From positions 1 to 9,566 of the forward strand of contig JAFWUX010000183.1 in NCBI GenBank assembly GCA_017523995.1: a stretch of DNA of 9,566 bases, written 5' to 3'. Shown here piece by piece: positions 5,970-9,566 of the stretch. Made by a program: the position numbers and the translations under genes. Numbering within the stretch: position 1 is the stretch's first letter; each line of letters starts with the position of its first letter. The DNA is from Oscillospiraceae bacterium. GTDB lineage: Bacteria > Bacillota_A > Clostridia > Oscillospirales > Ruminococcaceae. The notes under the pieces were generated by a model. The model made no database searches. It saw only the letters and a list, made by a program, of their open reading frames with translations, and was not told the DNA's origin.

Positions 5970-7529
5970 TTATTTCCGGAGTATCTGCTCGATCGGGTTT
6001 GATGCCGCATCCGCAGTCTGTTCCGGTGCAAGCGGCAGCGTAAAGGTGAACGCAGTACCCTTGCCCTCTTCGCTCTCAACGCCGATTGTGCCGCCGTGCG
6101 ATTCTACGATAAATTTGCAGATAAACAATCCGAGCCCCGTGCCGGTTTCGGAGTGCTTTCCCTTATAATAGCGCTCCCAGATGTGCGGCAGATCCTCCGG
6201 CGAAATGCCGCTGCCGGTATCTTTGACCGTAACCGTCACGGCTTCATCGTCCGCTTCCGCCTTGATGAGTACGGTTCCGTCTTTGGTATGCTTCAGCGCA
6301 TTGGAGATCAGATTGACGAACACGCGCTGCAATCGGGTGCTGTCCGCATTGACCTTCGGCAGGTCAATCGGGATGCGGAGAATCAGGCGGTTGTTGTTCT
6401 TATTCAGCACCGCAAAATAGGTCTCGACCGTTTTGCGCACAAGGCTGTCCAGATCACAGGGGGCTTTTTCCAGCACCATTCTGCCCTCCTCAATGCGCGT
6501 CGCATCGAGGATCTGCGTCACCATAAGTGCCATGCGGTTTGCCTCAGAGGAAATGCGCCGCAGCTTATTCTGAACGGTTGTCCTGTCGCCGCCGTGCATA
6601 AGGTCGAGCTCTGCGTCCTGTGCATAGCCGGACATTGCGGCAAGCGGTGTTTTCAGCTCATGCGATGCATCCGAAAGGAATGTTGTTTTCATCGCATTGA
6701 CCTGCACCAGCATGTCATGCTCGGAAACAACCGGCTCTGCGATTTTTTGGGAGAGCGCAGCAGAGATCACGAGAAACACCGCAAATACGCAGAGAACCGC
6801 TGCGATCATCACAGACACATACTTCCGGAACATGCTGTCCAGACTGTCAAGCAGTGCATTCGTCTGCTCATCTGCACATGCTCTGATCGGCTCCATCCAG
6901 CTGTTGACATTCTGCATGAGCACCCCGAAGCAGAGGTTGTCGCCGGTATAATTGCAGAGGTTATCCCATGCGATCACATAGCCTGTGCCGTTCTTGGAAT
7001 AGTCACCGCAGGGTTCTTCCATGCTGACATCGAGCCAGTTCAGAAAATCCTGCCGGCCGCCGTAAATTTCCGGATGCGCTGCGATTGCTTTGTCAAACTC
7101 GGCAATCGCATCCTGCATAATCAGCTCTGCATTGTCAGCCGTACCAAGCTCATAGCTGTGCAGCGCTTCGCCGTCATACAGAAAGAACACATCGGCATTG
7201 CTGAAATAACTGAATGCCTGATATTGCAAATTTTCGCGGCGTTCTTCTGCGCTCATGTCAAACTGATACAGCAAAAGTGCCATTTCCCTGCCGAAATCGC
7301 GCAGATATTGCTGCTGTGAAGACAAAAACTGCTGATAGTATGCATCGGAGACTGCGGAAACGGTCTGACCGGCAAGTTCGCCGGAATACAGATTGACATT
7401 CACCGATGCCTGCTGATAGATCATATTGAAAATAGCTGTGCAGATGCCCAGCACGGCAATCAGGCACGAAATCAGGGCAATCAAAAGCGTGCGCCGCAGC
7501 GAACGGCTTTTGGATGTATGTTTTCCCAC
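5970..7529 (-). CDS. Membrane sensor histidine kinase
   Basis: The protein has 519 residues from a GTG start at 7529, chosen because AAAGGAG (7538-7544) ends 8 nt upstream; a start at 7547 would place the ribosome binding site inside the gene. Residues 13-37 form the first membrane helix (LRRTLLIALISCLIAVLGI). Residues 38-237 form an extracytoplasmic sensor domain with Cys174, Cys192 and Cys200. Residues 238-258 form the second helix. The H-box FLSDASHELKTPLAAMSGYA carries the phospho-accepting His290. The ATPase domain has an N-box (VNLISNALKH), DTGSGI (G1) and ETGTGLGLF (G2). Only about 30 residues separate helix 2 from the H-box, too few for an ordinary HAMP domain. The sensor domain is not one I recognise. 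The kinase is divergent from its regulator and is followed by a lipoprotein gene. It should autophosphorylate and pass phosphate to Asp52 of the regulator. Confidence 0.95.
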   Translation of the reverse strand: MGKHTSKSRSLRRTLLIALISCLIAVLGICTAIFNMIYQQASVNVNLYSGELAGQTVSAVSDAYYQQFLSSQQQYLRDFGREMALLLYQFDMSAEERRENLQYQAFSYFSNADVFFLYDGEALHSYELGTADNAELIMQDAIAEFDKAIAAHPEIYGGRQDFLNWLDVSMEEPCGDYSKNGTGYVIAWDNLCNYTGDNLCFGVLMQNVNSWMEPIRACADEQTNALLDSLDSMFRKYVSVMIAAVLCVFAVFLVISAALSQKIAEPVVSEHDMLVQVNAMKTTFLSDASHELKTPLAAMSGYAQDAELDLMHGGDRTTVQNKLRRISSEANRMALMVTQILDATRIEEGRMVLEKAPCDLDSLVRKTVETYFAVLNKNNNRLILRIPIDLPKVNADSTRLQRVFVNLISNALKHTKDGTVLIKAEADDEAVTVTVKDTGSGISPEDLPHIWERYYKGKHSETGTGLGLFICKFIVESHGGTIGVESEEGKGTAFTFTLPLAPEQTADAASNPIEQILRK

Positions 7530-7561
7530 GGGGCTCACTCCTTTCACGGACTGTAAATCTT

Positions 7562-7567
7562 ATTATA
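7562..7567 (-). promoter_or_regulatory. -10 box (TATAAT) of the kinase gene
   Basis: On the minus strand the sequence is TGGTATAATAAG. A TTGATT (7584-7589 read on the minus strand) lies 16 bp upstream, so this promoter may have basal activity. Operator 2 begins 27 nt upstream. The leader before the GTG at 7529 is about 26 nt. Confidence 0.7.
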
Positions 7568-7593
7568 CCATATTTTTACCGAAAATCAAACAG

Positions 7594-7611
7594 GATTACG
7601 ATTTTGTAATC
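7594..7611. promoter_or_regulatory. Palindromic operator 2 between the kinase and regulator genes
   Basis: GATTAC-GATTTT-GTAATC has 6-bp arms around 6 nt. Read on the minus strand its near edge (7595) is 27 nt from the kinase TATAAT box, matching the other two copies. The inner repeat is TTACG-ATTT-TGTAA, one base off the form in operators 1 and 3. It ends only 2 nt before the ribosome binding site of the regulator gene (GGAGG, 7614-7618). Confidence 0.75.
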
Positions 7612-7623
7612 GCGGAGGTTGCT

Positions 7624-8310
7624 ATGGCACATATTTTGCTTGTAGAGGATGATTCCGATATCATGCGGATCAATCAGAACTTTCTGGAAAAAGAGGGTTA
7701 TACCGTACATTGTGCGGATTCCGTTCAGCAGGCGGCATTTCTGTTGGAGGAATGCGTGCCGGATCTTGTCCTGCTTGATGTGATGCTGCCGGACGGCGAC
7801 GGCATGGATTTCTGCAAAATCCTGCGGCAAAAGACACAGGCACCGGTTATTTTCCTGACTGCGCGTGACGAAAATGATGATGTGATCATGGGCTTTCGCA
7901 GCGGCGGCGATGACTATATCACCAAACCCTATGACCTGAATGTACTGAAAGCGCGCATCGAGGCGCAGCTTCGCCGCAATGCCAGACCGGAAGCACAGCA
8001 TCCGCGCATTGAACTGCCGGATCTGACAATCGACCTGTTTGCCGGAACCGCTGAACTGGACAGCAATGTATGCTCCCTGCCGCAAAGAGAATTGCAGATT
8101 CTCTATCTGCTTGCATCCCGCATCGGCGCGCGCATCAGCTATCATGAGATCTATGAAACAATCTACGGCTGCGATGTTGAGGACAGCAAAAACACGATCC
8201 GTGTCAACATCTCGCGCCTGAAAAAGCATCTTGCAATGGATGATATGAGCACCTATGAGATTGCCTCGACCGCAGACGGTGAATATGTGCTGCGCAGAGT
8301 GATTTTCTGA
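7624..8310 (+). CDS. OmpR/PhoB-family response regulator
   Basis: The protein has 228 residues. ATG 7624 is chosen because GGAGG (7614-7618) lies 5 nt upstream; the frame stays open further left but crosses the operator and the kinase gene. Residues 1-118 form the receiver domain: acidic pocket Glu8-Asp9-Asp10, phospho-acceptor Asp52 (LVLLDVMLPDGDG), Thr79 (IFLTAR) and Lys101 (DDYITKPYD). Residues 130-228 form a winged-helix DNA-binding domain: LPQRELQILYLLA, then ISYHEIYETIYG, NTIRVNISRLKKHL and a terminal wing ending DGEYVLRRVIF. All catalytic residues are present. It probably binds the three ATTAC-N6-GTAAT sites in this locus. It is divergent from its kinase and is followed after 96 nt by a lipoprotein gene on the same strand. 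No clear promoter of its own is visible. Confidence 0.96.
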   Translation: MAHILLVEDDSDIMRINQNFLEKEGYTVHCADSVQQAAFLLEECVPDLVLLDVMLPDGDGMDFCKILRQKTQAPVIFLTARDENDDVIMGFRSGGDDYITKPYDLNVLKARIEAQLRRNARPEAQHPRIELPDLTIDLFAGTAELDSNVCSLPQRELQILYLLASRIGARISYHEIYETIYGCDVEDSKNTIRVNISRLKKHLAMDDMSTYEIASTADGEYVLRRVIF

Positions 8311-8313
8311 CGC

Positions 8314-8331
8314 AATTACAATTCTGTAATT
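8314..8331. promoter_or_regulatory. Palindromic operator 3, upstream of the second lipoprotein
   Basis: AATTAC-AATTCT-GTAATT has 6-bp arms around 6 nt and contains TTACA-ATTC-TGTAA. It starts 4 nt past the regulator stop codon (counting from ATTAC at 8315) and its near edge (8330) is 27 nt from the TATAAT box at 8358. GTAATTATGCAC here parallels GTAATTTTGCAC at operator 1, so the similarity extends beyond the palindrome. Confidence 0.8.
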
Positions 8332-8357
8332 ATGCACCGGAACACAGCATAATCTGC

Positions 8358-8363
8358 TATAAT
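8358..8363 (+). promoter_or_regulatory. -10 box (TATAAT) of the plus-strand lipoprotein gene
   Basis: The sequence is CTGCTATAATAAATG. The hexamer 17 bp upstream (CACCGG) is not a -35 element, as at the other lipoprotein promoter, pointing to activation from operator 3. The leader to ATG 8407 is about 37 nt. Confidence 0.75.
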
Positions 8364-8406
8364 AAATGTATCAGAACAGCATATCATGCGAAAAAGGAGC
8401 AAAAAC

Positions 8407-9566
8407 ATGAAAATGCAATGGATCATGCCGGTTCTTCTCGGTACAGCATTCTGCCTGACCGGATGCGGCAGCCACGGTGATTTGACAGTTCAGGAGGATT
8501 CTGTTCCGGTCGTGCCGATTGAAACGGCAGTCTCCGGAACATCGGGCAGCAGTACCGAATCCGGCACCAGCACAAACGCAACAGGCAAAACCACAGCCCG
8601 TCAGACAACTGCCGTCAGCAGTGAAACGGCAGTCCCCGCGGCAGCGCAATACACAGCAGACGCAGCAGAAACCGCCGCACCGAAGAACATCGGCGGTCAT
8701 TCCGGCAAAGCTGCTGCCACGAATATGCTTTACGGCAAATGGGAAACCGTTTCTTTTTCCAAGGATTCCGGCGCGAGCGTTTCATATGACCTCTCTGATC
8801 CGGTACACAGAAGCTATTATATCGGGCTCGATCTGAACGAGACCGGACAGCCCGCGCTGACCGTCGGCACGGAGACACATCCGGCAACGGTCTCATTGCA
8901 TGACAATACGCTTTCGGTCGATACGGTCAGCCGGGATAATCCGGTCAGCATGGTGTTTACGGTCAGCGCAGACCGCAAAAGCATGACCGCCGAGCTGATG
9001 AACGGCAGGATCATTGCAACGCTCAGGCGCATCAGCCATGACTTTTCGATCAAAGACTTTCTGAACGCAAAACCGGTGCAGGATGCCTCTGTACTGATCG
9101 GGGAATGGGTTTATGTGAATCCGCATTCTGTGCGGGAGTCGGTGATTGAAGTGCAGGCAGACGGCTCATTTTTTGAAACACTTGTCGAAAACAATCTTAT
9201 CACAGCCGGAACCGTCAAAGCAGAAAACGGCGGATATGCCTTCTATGACAGCGGGAATCATTTGCATCGGCGGTTCATCCCCGATCCGCTGACGCCGAAC
9301 ACCTATCTGGATGAAACAGCAGAAGGCGGCAGGCTCATCAGCCTTGCGGAATGCGAACAGCCGAATGACTGGGGCTATTATGATCCTGTGATTTACCCCG
9401 CAACCAGCATCAGCGTCGCAGCGCTGAACGGAATATGGAAAAATGCGGACGGCAGCGGTGAATCCTTTGAGATCTATGACGGCAGAAGCATTTATCACGG
9501 CAGATTTGCGCTGACCGATGCGGACGGCAAAGAAGAACGCGGTGATGTCCGGCTGCAATACCGGTA
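8407..9566 (+). CDS. Lipoprotein with Ser/Thr-rich tether and three G-x-W modules; continues past the window
   Basis: The frame is open from ATG 8407 to the window edge (386 residues visible), preceded by AAAGGAG (8393-8399) 7 nt upstream. The signal peptide is followed by the lipobox LTGC with Cys20, the same position as in the other lipoprotein of this locus. Residues 24-105 are a Thr/Ser/Ala/Gly-rich tether. Three modules then begin alike: YGKWETVSF (109-117), IGEWVYVNP (231-239) and NGIWKNADG (341-349). The second and third continue with a beta-rich pattern (SVIEVQADGSFFET; SFEIYDGRSIYHGRF), as in lipocalin-like domains. It should sit on the outer face of the membrane. Operator 3 and a TATAAT box lie upstream, and the regulator gene precedes it with no terminator between, so read-through is possible. 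Ligand and function are unknown. Confidence 0.88.
   Translation, partial: MKMQWIMPVLLGTAFCLTGCGSHGDLTVQEDSVPVVPIETAVSGTSGSSTESGTSTNATGKTTARQTTAVSSETAVPAAAQYTADAAETAAPKNIGGHSGKAAATNMLYGKWETVSFSKDSGASVSYDLSDPVHRSYYIGLDLNETGQPALTVGTETHPATVSLHDNTLSVDTVSRDNPVSMVFTVSADRKSMTAELMNGRIIATLRRISHDFSIKDFLNAKPVQDASVLIGEWVYVNPHSVRESVIEVQADGSFFETLVENNLITAGTVKAENGGYAFYDSGNHLHRRFIPDPLTPNTYLDETAEGGRLISLAECEQPNDWGYYDPVIYPATSISVAALNGIWKNADGSGESFEIYDGRSIYHGRFALTDADGKEERGDVRLQYR

Noticed and set aside
6096..7319. 407-codon open frame on the plus strand
   Set aside because: It is antisense to the histidine kinase, whose H, N and G boxes are all intact; the long frame follows from the codon usage of the real gene.
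7576..8337. 253-codon open frame on the minus strand
   Set aside because: It is antisense to the response regulator and crosses operators 2 and 3.
1..9566. CRISPR arrays, tRNA or rRNA genes, replication origin, attachment sites
   Set aside because: I saw no spaced direct repeats, cloverleaf, ribosomal RNA stretch or clustered origin boxes on either strand.

Overview
The window reads as a chromosomal segment from a low-GC Gram-positive of the Clostridia, most like a gut Ruminococcus/Oscillospiraceae. That is an inference from the protein families, the AAAGGAG-type ribosome binding sites, TATAAT-type promoters and lipoproteins with Ala/Thr/Ser-rich tethers. There is no rRNA, tRNA or phylogenetic marker to confirm it.

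Region 1 (1-1662, + strand) is the end of a sulfur-mobilisation operon. It holds the C-terminal half of a cysteine desulfurase and, overlapping it by ATGA, a protein with an N-terminal rhodanese domain and a ThiF/MoeB-type E1 domain. Together they could move sulfur from cysteine through a persulfide to an adenylated ThiS/MoaD-like carrier, which is not in view.

Region 2 (about 1620-3010) is a gene graveyard. It contains the last 72 codons of an AAA-ATPase/PD-(D/E)XK nuclease family protein (joined out of frame to the ThiF-like gene), a symmetric hairpin, a promoter-like signal with a short leader ending in a perfect terminator, the C-terminal third of a transposase, and a truncated, frameshifted Na/Pi cotransporter fragment on the minus strand with a palindrome and a G8 tract at its front end.

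Region 3 (3050-4825) is a clear promoter driving a two-gene operon: a six-helix membrane protein with a cytosolic C-terminal domain, and a zinc-ribbon protein with a PH-like domain. It ends at a bidirectional terminator.

Region 4 (4831-9566) is the most interesting part. A histidine kinase (minus) and an OmpR-type response regulator (plus) are divergently arranged, and each is followed on its own strand by a lipoprotein gene: lipoprotein <- kinase <- | -> regulator -> lipoprotein. Three inverted repeats of the form ATTAC-N6-GTAAT (TTACA-N4-TGTAA in the two best copies) lie in the three intergenic gaps. Each is exactly 27 nt from a TATAAT box, reading toward the two lipoproteins and the kinase. 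The two outer copies each start exactly 4 nt after the stop codon of the preceding gene. This is strong sequence evidence for a self-contained regulon in which the two-component system controls its own kinase and two envelope lipoproteins built from lipocalin-like G-x-W modules. The second lipoprotein runs off the right edge of the window.
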